From CAZDML01 sp964506645 (GTDB lineage Bacteria > Elusimicrobiota > Elusimicrobia > 2-01-FULL-59-12), in NCBI GenBank assembly GCA_964506645.1, contig CAZDML010000036.1:1-16527 (forward strand): a stretch of 16,527 bases of DNA, written 5' to 3'. The notes beneath the pieces are model-generated. The model made no database searches. It saw only the letters and a list, made by a program, of their open reading frames with translations, and had not been told where the DNA came from. The first letter of the stretch is position 1; each line of letters begins with the position of its first letter. The position numbers and the translations under genes were made by a program. Shown here in pieces: positions 6,376-14,022 of this stretch.

Positions 6376-6618
6376 ATGATACGCCTGCATCGACTCAATG
6401 GGACGGAACTAACAGTGAATACGGAGCTGATCGAATCCGTCGAAGGCCAAGCCAACACGGTCATCATCATGGTGACAGGCAACCGCTTGCTCGTGAAAGA
6501 AGGGATGGAAGACGTCGTTCAAAAAGTCATTGAGTACCGGCGTTCCGTTTATGTGAATGCGCCGTATGTTCCGGAGTATGTCAAAGCTCCGGGCAAAGGA
6601 GACAACGTATGTCATTAA
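6376..6618 (+). CDS. flbD: FlbD/SwrD-family motility protein
   Basis: 80-residue protein of the FlbD (SwrD) family, normally encoded in flagellar operons just before motA. In Bacillus the member SwrD raises motor power. The family pattern is clear: MIRLHRLNG at the N terminus, a central IESVEGQANTVIIMVTGNRLLVKE, and VVQKVIEYRR. The last 20 or so residues (VYVNAPYVPEYVKAPGKG...) form a tail beyond the usual core. The Shine-Dalgarno sequence GAGGAGG (6365-6371) is strong and lies 11 bp after the fusion gene. The 3' end overlaps the next small gene by 10 bp. Cytoplasmic; probably helps stator function in the same machine as MotA/MotB here. Confidence 0.9.
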   Translation: MIRLHRLNGTELTVNTELIESVEGQANTVIIMVTGNRLLVKEGMEDVVQKVIEYRRSVYVNAPYVPEYVKAPGKGDNVCH

Positions 6619-6818
6619 CACTTGTAGCTGTAGCCGGTATTTTCCTGGGCTTTTTGTGTTTGGCGATCGGGTTCTATATGGAATCGGTCGAAGAAGGGTC
6701 CATGGCAAGCGCCGGAACCTTGGAAACCTTTGCGTTTGATATGCATCATGCCAAACCCGCGAAACGGGCCAAGCGTGCGAAGGTTCGCGTATTGAAACAT
6801 CGCCGTAAAGCAGCCTAG
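6609..6818 (+). CDS. Small single-pass membrane protein in the motor operon
   Basis: 69-residue protein not recognised as a known family. Residues 3-23 form one hydrophobic helix (LTLVAVAGIFLGFLCLAIGFY). A short acidic stretch follows (ESVEEG), then a very basic tail rich in Lys, Arg and Ala (residues 49-69). The start is well supported by AAAGGAG (6595-6601) at 7-nt spacing, and the gene overlaps the end of flbD by 10 bp, so it is very likely translated. Charge distribution suggests the basic tail is cytoplasmic. Lying between flbD and motA, it may be an accessory subunit of the stator or of the FliF-FliG-like protein. It does not resemble FliL, FliO or FliQ. Confidence 0.72.
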   Translation: MSLTLVAVAGIFLGFLCLAIGFYMESVEEGSMASAGTLETFAFDMHHAKPAKRAKRAKVRVLKHRRKAA

Positions 6819-6851
6819 ACAACGACAGGATAAGGTAGGGGGGTCACACGT

Positions 6852-7637
6852 ATGGATATCGGAACAATATTCGGCATATTCGTCGGCTTAGGTCTGGTTG
6901 CCACCGCTGTTTTCTTGGGCGAAGGGTTGGCCGGCTTTAAGCCCTTCCTTAATTATGAGGCATTTCTCATCGTCATGGGCGGTACGTTCTGTGCGATTCT
7001 GGTCAACTATCCGTTAGGCCAGGTTTTCAGCGTATTCAAAGTGATGAAGAAAGTCATGACCGCTGGCGTGGAAGATACGTCGGAAATTGTGACAGTCTTC
7101 GTGAATTTCGCCAAGAAAGCCCGCACCGACGGCTTCCTTTCCTTAGAAGGCGATGTAAAACTCCTCCGGAATGATTTCTTGAAACGCGGCGTACAGCTCG
7201 TTATCGATGGGTCGGACCAGGAATTCATCCGCAACATGTTGGAAACGGAAATCGGTTTCATTCGGGAACGCCATAAGGTTGGCGCCGAAATTTTTAACTC
7301 GTTAGGAACGTATGCGCCCGCTTTCGGAATTATCGGAACCATTTTAGGCATGATCCTCATGCTCAGTTCGATTTCCGATGTGGAAGAAGTGCCGCGTCGC
7401 ATGGCGCTGTGTCTGGCCGCTGCCTTCTTTGGACTCGGGTCCGGCTACATGATTTTCCTGCCGATGGGCGGAAAGCTGAAGCGCCGCTCAGAAGAAGAAC
7501 TCCTGGTGAAAGAAATTATTATTCGCGGGGTTCTGTTGTTGCAGGGCGGTGTCAGCCCCAGCATTATGGAAGCCAACTTAAAAGCCTATTTGGAACCGGC
7601 CAAACGTGCAGTCATCCGCAGTGCGGATAAGGCGTAA
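6852..7637 (+). CDS. motA: MotA stator subunit
   Basis: 261-residue stator protein that forms, with MotB, the ion channel driving rotation. It has four membrane segments: about 3-22, 33-52, 152-173 and 185-206. The cytoplasmic loop carries RTDGFLSLE with Arg91 and Glu99, spaced like Arg90 and Glu98 of E. coli MotA, which interact with FliG. Both prolines important for torque have counterparts: Pro156 in YAPAFGIIGT and Pro204 in FLPMGGKL. The TM4 segment (LAAAFFG) lacks the threonines typical of many sodium-type stators, a weak hint of proton use. The start follows a purine-rich stretch (AAGGTAGGGGGG), though the spacing to it is longer than usual. motB follows after 23 bp. Full length and intact. 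Confidence 0.93.
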   Translation: MDIGTIFGIFVGLGLVATAVFLGEGLAGFKPFLNYEAFLIVMGGTFCAILVNYPLGQVFSVFKVMKKVMTAGVEDTSEIVTVFVNFAKKARTDGFLSLEGDVKLLRNDFLKRGVQLVIDGSDQEFIRNMLETEIGFIRERHKVGAEIFNSLGTYAPAFGIIGTILGMILMLSSISDVEEVPRRMALCLAAAFFGLGSGYMIFLPMGGKLKRRSEEELLVKEIIIRGVLLLQGGVSPSIMEANLKAYLEPAKRAVIRSADKA

Positions 7638-7660
7638 GCGGTAGAACCAGAGGACATGTT

Positions 7661-8416
7661 ATGAAACGAGAAATGATTGAAACCGATGACCCACGAGTCT
7701 GTATGATCGGACACCCGGCCCCCGGGTGGATGGTGAACTATGCCGATTTGATGACCGAGCTCACGTGTTTCTTCATTGTGCTTTATGCGTTGTCCGCTTC
7801 CTTAAATAAGAACGTTCAAAAAGCCAAGAAGGATGTCGAAGAAACGATGAAGCAGGAGCAGGTCGCGGGTGAAGTGAAAGTCAATAAAGAAGGGATGCAG
7901 ATCACCCTTGAAGAAAAAGGGGAGAATGTCTTTTTTGAAAGCGGCTCCTCCGAGCTCTCCCCGCGTATGGAAGAAATCCTGGCCAAGATTGCTCCCTCGT
8001 TGAAAGGGTTGGTCAAACAAAACTTTCAAGTCCTCATTGAAGGGCATACGGATGACTTGCCGATTCGTACGCCGCAATTTAAATCCAACTGGGATCTCTC
8101 CACGGCGCGGGCAACCAGCGTGGTGAAATACTTAATTTCCCAATACGAATTCCCGCCTCAGCAGCTGGGGGCCATCGGCTATGGAGAGTTTCATCCTCTT
8201 GTCCCCAATGATTCCGAAGAAAACCGCTCGCGGAATCGTCGTGTCGTTTTCTTTGTGAAAAATCCGCCGCCAAAGTCGGAAAGCAAATCCAAGAAAGAAG
8301 CCAAAGCCGAAGAGTCGGTCGTGGTTGAGGCAGCGCCCGTGGACGGATCCGCCGATGCCAATGCGCCGCCCGCTGAAGTCCCCGCGGAAGAACAGCCGGC
8401 AGGATCGGCACAATGA
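7661..8416 (+). CDS. motB: MotB stator subunit with OmpA-like peptidoglycan-binding domain
   Basis: 251-residue stator protein that anchors the MotA/MotB channel to the cell wall. Residues 22-45 are the single membrane helix, with the essential ion-binding Asp29 in the motif YADLMT. Unusually, an acidic residue, Glu33, follows one helical turn later. Residues 50-70 are a charged, plug-like amphipathic segment. Residues 85-200 are an OmpA-type peptidoglycan-binding domain with IEGHTDDLPI (126-135), NWDLSTARA and NRSRNRRVVF. The last 50 residues are a low-complexity Lys/Glu then Ala/Pro-rich tail beyond the usual end. The Shine-Dalgarno sequence AGAGGA lies 6-7 nt before the ATG. Its stop overlaps the next ATG (ATGA), so translation is coupled. 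Confidence 0.93.
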   Translation: MKREMIETDDPRVCMIGHPAPGWMVNYADLMTELTCFFIVLYALSASLNKNVQKAKKDVEETMKQEQVAGEVKVNKEGMQITLEEKGENVFFESGSSELSPRMEEILAKIAPSLKGLVKQNFQVLIEGHTDDLPIRTPQFKSNWDLSTARATSVVKYLISQYEFPPQQLGAIGYGEFHPLVPNDSEENRSRNRRVVFFVKNPPPKSESKSKKEAKAEESVVVEAAPVDGSADANAPPAEVPAEEQPAGSAQ

Positions 8417-9066
8417 ACCGATTGCGTCATTGCGAGCACGGCCATACAACTAATCTAAAGGAAAGGCCGGACGCGGCAATCTCGATTTTGAGATTGCCAC
8501 GCTCCCTACGGTCGCTCGTGATGACAGGCATTATCTCTATGGCTTTAACTGGCATGTCCCATGCCGTTGAAGAATTGCAGCTGGCGGCGGCTCCCTTGGA
8601 GTATGCCCCGCTCGACATTATGGATGCCCCCAAGGTGTCTCAATCCTTAACTGGCTTGGAGCGTCGGGAGCTGGTGAAAGAATTTGAAGGGGTGTTGTCC
8701 ATGGCCGTGCGGGAATACAGCTATGGAGCATGGCCTGGCCGCAGCATGAGCGATTGCCTCAAAACGCCGCAAGAAGCCTGGTCCCAACAGTGCGAAATGA
8801 TTACCCCTCAGACCAACAGCTACTACCGCTTCTTCGGCAGCAGTGAGTCGGCTGCGCACCTCAAGCAGGTGGATATTCGCTTTCATGTCGCTGATCCTCT
8901 GGCTATGAACGACCTGGCCAAATCGGTTAGTAAACTCCTTGGAAAAGGCCAGCGCACCGATGAAGGATGGCGCTGGAACACCGGCTCGCAAAAAGCGGTG
9001 TTGTCTTCCGAGCAACCCCTGATTCAGGGGGACCCTGCCCCGCTGCACTTCACCTGGACCCGTTAG
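8413..9066 (+). CDS. Exported protein of unknown function with a palindromic repeat inside its signal region
   Basis: 217-residue protein not recognised as a known family; it is not FliL, the gene often found after motB. The ATG overlaps the motB stop (ATGA), with AGGA at 8401-8404 at suitable spacing, so this start is preferred. The next ATG at 8521 has no Shine-Dalgarno sequence. Residues 5-37 are encoded by a dispersed-type palindromic element. The hydrophobic run MTGIISMALTGMSHA (37-51) then looks like a signal-peptide core with a cleavage site, so residues 5-36 would only lengthen the n-region. The mature part is mixed alpha/beta with C115 and C127, a possible disulfide. Probably periplasmic and linked to the motor through operon position. 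No terminator follows directly. Confidence 0.65.
   Translation: MNRLRHCEHGHTTNLKERPDAAISILRLPRSLRSLVMTGIISMALTGMSHAVEELQLAAAPLEYAPLDIMDAPKVSQSLTGLERRELVKEFEGVLSMAVREYSYGAWPGRSMSDCLKTPQEAWSQQCEMITPQTNSYYRFFGSSESAAHLKQVDIRFHVADPLAMNDLAKSVSKLLGKGQRTDEGWRWNTGSQKAVLSSEQPLIQGDPAPLHFTWTR
8426..8525. repeat. REP/RPE-like palindromic element within a coding sequence
   Basis: Outer arms GTCATTGCGAGC (8426-8437) and GCTCGTGATGAC (8514-8525) pair fully if two G-T wobbles are allowed. Inside is a perfect 9-bp hairpin, GGCAATCTC (8475-8483) / GAGATTGCC (8490-8498), with loop GATTTT. This matches the well-known 'CATTGCGAG...GCAATCTC' dispersed palindrome style of several bacterial phyla. Only this one copy is in the window. 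Confidence 0.75.
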
Positions 9067-9077
9067 TTTGATAGAAT
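9049..9077 (+). promoter_or_regulatory. Possible ppdK promoter
   Basis: TTCACC (9049-9054), a 17-bp spacer and TAGAAT (9072-9077). The -10 box matches consensus at five of six bases. It overlaps the end of the upstream gene. Transcription would start near 9084, giving a leader of about 65 nt. Confidence 0.4.
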
Positions 9078-9083
9078 CCTCTT

Positions 9084-9113
9084 CGAAGTACTTCGGAACG
9101 CTCTTCCTGAAGA
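9084..9113 (+). promoter_or_regulatory. Two dyads in the ppdK leader
   Basis: CGAAGTACTTCG (9084-9095) is a perfect 12-bp palindrome at the predicted transcript start. TCTTC/GAAGA (9102-9106/9109-9113) follows. These could be an operator or weak leader structures. No known riboswitch pattern is recognised. Confidence 0.25.
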
Positions 9114-9148
9114 ACCTCAAAAAACACATTTAAATAAGGAGTCTCACA

Positions 9149-11809
9149 ATGGCCACGAAGTATGTCTATTTCTTTGGCGCCGGCAAAGCCGACGGCAAGG
9201 GTCACATGAAAGATCTTTTAGGTGGTAAAGGCGCGGGACTCGCCGAAATGACCAACGCCGGCATTCCCGTCCCCGCCGGTTTCACAATTACGACGGACGT
9301 TTGCCGTTTTTATTACGCCAACAAACAGAAGCTTCCCAAAGAACTCGATGGCCAGCAGCGCGCGGCCATGGAAAAGCTCCAGAAGACCATGGGCAAGGGC
9401 TTCGGTGATCCGAAGAATCCGCTCCTCGTCTCCGTTCGGTCCGGTGCGAAGTTCTCCATGCCGGGGATGATGGACACTATTTTGAACCTCGGGATCAATG
9501 AAGAAGTCGTTCACGGACTCGAGAAGCTCACCGGCAACTCCCGTTTTGCCTGGGACGCCTATCGCCGATTTATGCAGATGTTCGGCAACGTCGTCGAAGG
9601 GATTGAAAAGAGCGACTTTGAGCACATTCTCGAAGGCCAGAAGCACAAGAAAAACGTGAAGCTCGACACTGACCTGAAAGTCGAGGACTTGAAAGCGATT
9701 GTCGAAGGCTATAAGAAGCTTTTCGAAAGCCGCACCGGCCATCCCTTCCCGCAGGATCCCTGGAAACAGCTCGAAGGCGCGCGTAATGCCGTCTTTAAGT
9801 CCTGGAACAATGCCCGCGCCATCTACTACCGCAAACAGAACAAGATCTCAGATGACCTCGGCACCGGCGTGACCGTGCAGTCGATGGTGTTCGGCAACAT
9901 GGGCGATGACTGCGCTACCGGTGTCGGCTTTACCCGCAACCCCTCCACCGGTCAGAAAGAATTCTACGGCGAATATCTCACCAATGCTCAGGGCGAAGAC
10001 GTCGTCGCCGGCATCCGAACCCCGAAACCGATAACAGAAATGGGCGCGGAAATGCCGCCGGTCTACAAACAGCTTCGCGAAATCACCTCGCGTCTCGAAA
10101 AGCACTACCGGGATATCCAGGATTTCGAATTCACCATCGAAAAGGGCATTCTCTACATGCTCCAGACCCGTACCGGTAAGCGTACCGCGCCGGCCGCGAT
10201 CAAGATCGCAGTCGACATGGTGAAAGAAAAGCTCATCACGAAAGAGGAAGCCCTGATGCGCGTGGAGCCGGAGCAGTTGGACCAGCTTCTGCACCCCGTC
10301 ATCGACCCGAAGAGCTCGCCCAAAGTGATTGCCAAAGGCTTGCCGGCGTCCCCCGGAGCGGCCACCGGCCGAGCTGTGTTTACCGCCGACGTCGCTGCGG
10401 AACGCGGTGGTAACAAAGAGCCCGTTATTTTGATCCGCCAGGAAACCAACCCGGATGACATTCACGGCATGGACGCCGCCAAAGGAATTCTCACCGCTCG
10501 CGGAGGAATGACCTCTCACGCCGCCGTTGTGGCGCGCGGAATGGGTAAACCTTGCGTGGCTGGATGCGAAAGCATCCGCGTTAGCGAAGAATCCAAACAA
10601 TTCAGCATCAACGGCACGACCGTGAAAGAAAACGACTGGGTCACGATCGATGGATCGACCGGCCGCGTGATTCTTGGCCAGGTGCCTTTGATCGAGCCCA
10701 CTATTTCCGGTGAGTTCGGAATCTTCATGGGATGGGCCGATGCGACCCGAACCTTGAAAGTCCGCGCCAACGCCGACATTCCGCGTGATGCCCAGGTCGC
10801 CCGCCAGTTTGGCGCCGAAGGGATCGGCCTCTGCCGCACGGAACATATGTTCTTCGCGGAAGACCGCCTCCCGTTCATGCAGGAAATGATTGTCGCGACT
10901 GACGTGGAAGCCCGCCGCAAGGCGCTCGAGAAGCTTCTCCCGTTCCAGAAGGCCGACTTCAAAGGTCTTTTTAAGGAAATGAAAGGCTACCAGGTGACCA
11001 TCCGTTATTTGGATCCGCCGTTGCACGAATTCCTGCCTAAGACGAAGGAAGATGCGGAAGCCCTCTCACACAAGATCGGCGTGCCCGTGTCCAAAATTCT
11101 CCAGGCCGCCGAAGAATTGCATGAATTCAACCCGATGCTCGGTCATCGCGGCTGCCGCCTCGGCATCACGTATCCAGAGATCAGCGAAATGCAGACCCGC
11201 GCCGTCATCGGCGCTGCCTGTGAACTCGCAAGCGAAGGCGTGAAAGTTGTGCCGGAAATCATGATTCCTCTCGTCGGCAACGTCAACGAACTCAAAGATC
11301 AGAAAGATCTCGTGGTACGCGTCGCCGAAGAAACGATGAAAGAATATGGCGTGAAGATCACCTATATGGTGGGAACGATGATCGAAGTCCCTCGCGCGGC
11401 CTTAACGGCCGATGAAGTTGCGACCGAAGCGCAGTTCTTCAGCTTCGGGACCAACGACTTGACGCAAATGGCCTTGGGCTTCTCGCGCGATGATGCGGGC
11501 AAGTTCATCAAAGCCTATCAGGAAAAGAAAATCTTTAAGGACGATCCGTTCCAGACTCTGGATCAGACCGGCGTTGGCCAGTTGATGGCGATGGCGGTTC
11601 AGAAGGGTCGCAAGGTGAAGAAGGATCTCAAATGTGGAATCTGCGGCGAACACGGCGGTGATCCGGCGAGTGTGAAGTTCTGTCACCGCGTTGGTCTCAA
11701 CTACGTGTCCTGCTCTCCGTACCGCGTGCCCATAGCGCGCCTCGCAGCGGCCCAGGCCGTCATCGAAGGCAAAGCGAAGAAAGGAAGCAGCACCTATACG
11801 ATGAAGTAA
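9149..11809 (+). CDS. ppdK: Pyruvate, phosphate dikinase
   Basis: Cytoplasmic enzyme converting pyruvate, ATP and phosphate to phosphoenolpyruvate, AMP and pyrophosphate, reversibly; it can serve gluconeogenesis or PPi-linked glycolysis. At 886 residues it is full length. The N-terminal ATP-grasp domain opens with FGAGKADGKGHMKDLLGGKG. The central swivelling domain has the phosphohistidine motif GGMTSHAAVVARGMG, with Thr455 and catalytic His457. The C-terminal TIM-barrel PEP/pyruvate domain includes GLCRTEHMFF and the catalytic Cys832 in CGICGEHGGDP, followed by YVSCSPYRVPIARLAAAQA. All key residues are present. The Shine-Dalgarno sequence TAAGGAG (9135-9141) fits the start. The gene stands alone between its own probable promoter and a strong terminator. 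A 392-residue reverse-strand open frame inside it is a shadow. Confidence 0.97.
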   Translation: MATKYVYFFGAGKADGKGHMKDLLGGKGAGLAEMTNAGIPVPAGFTITTDVCRFYYANKQKLPKELDGQQRAAMEKLQKTMGKGFGDPKNPLLVSVRSGAKFSMPGMMDTILNLGINEEVVHGLEKLTGNSRFAWDAYRRFMQMFGNVVEGIEKSDFEHILEGQKHKKNVKLDTDLKVEDLKAIVEGYKKLFESRTGHPFPQDPWKQLEGARNAVFKSWNNARAIYYRKQNKISDDLGTGVTVQSMVFGNMGDDCATGVGFTRNPSTGQKEFYGEYLTNAQGEDVVAGIRTPKPITEMGAEMPPVYKQLREITSRLEKHYRDIQDFEFTIEKGILYMLQTRTGKRTAPAAIKIAVDMVKEKLITKEEALMRVEPEQLDQLLHPVIDPKSSPKVIAKGLPASPGAATGRAVFTADVAAERGGNKEPVILIRQETNPDDIHGMDAAKGILTARGGMTSHAAVVARGMGKPCVAGCESIRVSEESKQFSINGTTVKENDWVTIDGSTGRVILGQVPLIEPTISGEFGIFMGWADATRTLKVRANADIPRDAQVARQFGAEGIGLCRTEHMFFAEDRLPFMQEMIVATDVEARRKALEKLLPFQKADFKGLFKEMKGYQVTIRYLDPPLHEFLPKTKEDAEALSHKIGVPVSKILQAAEELHEFNPMLGHRGCRLGITYPEISEMQTRAVIGAACELASEGVKVVPEIMIPLVGNVNELKDQKDLVVRVAEETMKEYGVKITYMVGTMIEVPRAALTADEVATEAQFFSFGTNDLTQMALGFSRDDAGKFIKAYQEKKIFKDDPFQTLDQTGVGQLMAMAVQKGRKVKKDLKCGICGEHGGDPASVKFCHRVGLNYVSCSPYRVPIARLAAAQAVIEGKAKKGSSTYTMK

Positions 11810-11823
11810 ATTCGATCCAAACG

Positions 11824-11860
11824 AAAAGCCCCGCTCTCCAACGAGAGCGGGGCTTTTTTT
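11824..11860. terminator. Strong terminator after ppdK, usable on both strands
   Basis: Perfect 15-bp stem AAAAGCCCCGCTCTC (11824-11838) / GAGAGCGGGGCTTTT (11843-11857) with loop CAAC, followed by a T run to 11860. The A run at the left arm gives a T run on the other strand, so it can also end the minus-strand gene whose stop codon is at 11878-11880. Confidence 0.93.
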
Positions 11861-11877
11861 ATTTTGTAGATAAAGAT

Positions 11878-13995
11878 TTATTCTTCGGTTTCGAGTTCGC
11901 GCAAGTTTCCCGTTAGGTGATCGACCGGACACAGGTCTTTGGGGTCAGAGCCCTTCTTGAAGGCCTGGAGGACGACTTTCGGGCAGGTGGGCAGGGCAAG
12001 ATATCCGGTCTGTTTATCGATCTTGGCAAAGACAATGCCTTCCGGAACGTTAAAGTCATGCACGGGGATGCCTTTATGCGCTTCTTTCATAAAAGCGGTC
12101 CACCAGGGGAGTACTTTGCCAGCGGCCGTGAAGTGCTTTCCCAGGGATGTGAAATCGTCATAGCCCATCCAAGCTCCTGTCACGATGTCGGGTGTGTAGC
12201 CGACAAACCATAAATCCTTGAGGTCTTGGTTGGTCCCTGTTTTGCCCGCGGTGGGACGCGCCAGTTCCAGCGCGCGGCGTCCCGTTCCTTCCGTCACCAC
12301 CGCCCGCATGAGGTCAACCATGAGATAGGCCGTTTGTGCGGAGAGTTCGACACTTTGGCTGGGCGTGTGTTCTTCCAGTACTTTACCGTCTTTGTCCTCA
12401 ATCTTGATAATGCCGTAGGGATCCGAGCGGATGCCGCCGTTGGCGAACGTGGTGTAGGAGTCGGTCAGTTCCAGAAGATTGACTTGTTCTGTCCCCAAAG
12501 CAATGGAGAGCACGGGCTGCAGTGCGCTTTTAATCCCGCAGCGCGTGGCGAATTCCACGACCGCCGACGGTCCGAGGTGGTCCGCCAGGCGAATCGAAAC
12601 GAGGTTTCGTGACATGGCAAGCCCCGTACGCAGGGTGATAGGGCCAAAATATTTGAAGTCCCAGTTTTGCGGGACCCAGACCTGGTCAGCGGGGAAGGGT
12701 GCCGTAGCCTCGGCGATCTTGTAGGCATCGGTTGCACTTTCCAGAAGTTTCCATTCCCGGCCGTCGTTATAAAACGCAATCCGGTCGTCATCCACCACGG
12801 AGGCACCGGTAAAGTCTTTGTCGACAGCGGCGGCCCATACAAACGGCTTAAAGGAAGACCCCGGCTGTCTCTGGGCTTGGGTCGCGCGGTTAAACTGCGA
12901 TTCTTTAAAGTCGCGGCCGCCGACCATCGCTCGTATGCCGCCGGTATGGGCGTCGAGTGCGACCAACGCACCCTGGGCCTTGGCGGTGGTCGTGCTCAGG
13001 TCGACCAGCTTGGGATCTTTTTTCTTTTTGGCGTCTTTCATTTCCTGCTCACGAACTTTGGCGCGTTCCACATCAAAATCGGCCAGCGCTTTGTTCATGG
13101 CCTCTTCCGCCGCGCGCTGCATTTTCACATCCAGCGTCGTATAAATTGAGAAACCGCCTTGATAGAGGGCGTTCTCGCCGTATTTGGGGTCGAGAATCTG
13201 GCGCAGGTATTCAACGAAGTAGGCCCCGACCGGTGGAAGCACTTGCAGCCGTTCCGAGTTGATCGGCACCTGGTTGGCTTCCGTTTCTTCTTTCGAAGAG
13301 ATAAACCCCGACCGACGCATACGGGAGAGGACCCAAGCACGTCGGCGCTTCGAGTTTGCAGGATTAAAGAAGGGGGAATAGTTCCGTGGCGAGCGTGGGA
13401 GTCCTCCCAGGAGAGCACAGTCGGCCAGCGTCAGCTCTTTGGCATGTTTTCCAAAAAAGGTTCGCGCGGCGGCCTCAACCCCGTAGGCCCCATGGCCAAA
13501 ATAAATTTGATTGAGGTACATTTGCAGGATTTCTTCTTTGGAGTAGTTGCGTTCGAGCTGAATGGCAAGCAAGAGCTCACGCATTTTGCGTGAAAGCGAA
13601 CGTTCGGGCGTAAAGAAAAGGACTTTGGACAGCTGTTGTGTGATGGTCGAACCGCCTTCGACCACCTTGCCATGCCGGATATTCACAAGTCCAGCACGCG
13701 CAATCCCGCGCAAGTTAATGCCCCAGTGGGAAAAGAAATGTTCATCCTCTGTGGCCAAAATAGCGTTTTGCAGATTGACGGGGATTTCGGAAAGAGGCAG
13801 GACGGAGCGGCGCTGGGTGAAAAGCTCGGTGATCATCTCCCCATGGACGTCATAGATTTTGGTCACTAGCGGGGGGGTATAGGTTTCCAGGGCGTCGGTG
13901 GTCGGCAGATTCAGCAGGAGCTGGTGCAGAAATACCATCCCAAAGCCCCAGGCCAGAAGAAAAAGGCTTCCCAACAATAAATGCCGCCGTGTCAT
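11878..13995 (-). CDS. mrcA: Penicillin-binding protein 1A-type bifunctional peptidoglycan synthase
   Basis: 705-residue class A PBP that polymerises glycan strands and cross-links peptides at the inner membrane. Residues 5-30 are the signal anchor. The GT51 glycosyltransferase domain (about 65-240) has the catalytic ATEDEHFFSHWG (Glu83), EGGSTITQQLSK and RKMRELLLAIQLERNYSKEEILQMYLN in two conserved blocks. The transpeptidase domain (about 340-650) has S380-S-F-K383, S462-R-N464 and K585-T-G587. A Lys-rich stretch around 320-332 lies between the domains. The open frame continues 73 codons upstream into the divergent gene at 14060, but the family starts at MTRRHLLLG, so 13995 is chosen. There is no Shine-Dalgarno sequence at normal spacing; a perfect TATAAT lies 6 nt upstream of the ATG, so a leaderless mRNA is likely. 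Confidence 0.94.
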   Translation of the reverse strand: MTRRHLLLGSLFLLAWGFGMVFLHQLLLNLPTTDALETYTPPLVTKIYDVHGEMITELFTQRRSVLPLSEIPVNLQNAILATEDEHFFSHWGINLRGIARAGLVNIRHGKVVEGGSTITQQLSKVLFFTPERSLSRKMRELLLAIQLERNYSKEEILQMYLNQIYFGHGAYGVEAAARTFFGKHAKELTLADCALLGGLPRSPRNYSPFFNPANSKRRRAWVLSRMRRSGFISSKEETEANQVPINSERLQVLPPVGAYFVEYLRQILDPKYGENALYQGGFSIYTTLDVKMQRAAEEAMNKALADFDVERAKVREQEMKDAKKKKDPKLVDLSTTTAKAQGALVALDAHTGGIRAMVGGRDFKESQFNRATQAQRQPGSSFKPFVWAAAVDKDFTGASVVDDDRIAFYNDGREWKLLESATDAYKIAEATAPFPADQVWVPQNWDFKYFGPITLRTGLAMSRNLVSIRLADHLGPSAVVEFATRCGIKSALQPVLSIALGTEQVNLLELTDSYTTFANGGIRSDPYGIIKIEDKDGKVLEEHTPSQSVELSAQTAYLMVDLMRAVVTEGTGRRALELARPTAGKTGTNQDLKDLWFVGYTPDIVTGAWMGYDDFTSLGKHFTAAGKVLPWWTAFMKEAHKGIPVHDFNVPEGIVFAKIDKQTGYLALPTCPKVVLQAFKKGSDPKDLCPVDHLTGNLRELETEE

Positions 13996-14001
13996 TTCGG
14001 G

Positions 14002-14007
14002 ATTATA
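14002..14007 (-). promoter_or_regulatory. -10 box of the PBP1A gene
   Basis: Perfect TATAAT on the minus strand, 6 nt before the ATG at 13995. No convincing -35 box is seen at 16-18 bp. AAAGGAG further upstream is about 20 nt from the ATG and upstream of this box, so it is unlikely to be a ribosome binding site. Confidence 0.5.
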
Positions 14008-14022
14008 ACAAACGCATCTCCT

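Noticed and set aside
9016..9030. CCCCTG/CAGGGG hairpin near the end of the gene before ppdK
   Set aside because: Considered as operon terminator. It lies inside the coding sequence and has no following T run.
4409..9066. Motor operon as a Zorya-type antiphage system (MotA/MotB-like ZorAB)
   Set aside because: MotA and MotB here are of ordinary length with flagellar-type residues, FlbD and a FliF-FliG protein are present, and no helicase or nuclease gene is nearby.
9848..11026. 392-residue minus-strand open frame inside ppdK
   Set aside because: ppdK is unmistakable and complete on the plus strand. The reverse frame is His/Arg/Gly/Phe-rich, has no family pattern and looks like a codon-bias shadow.
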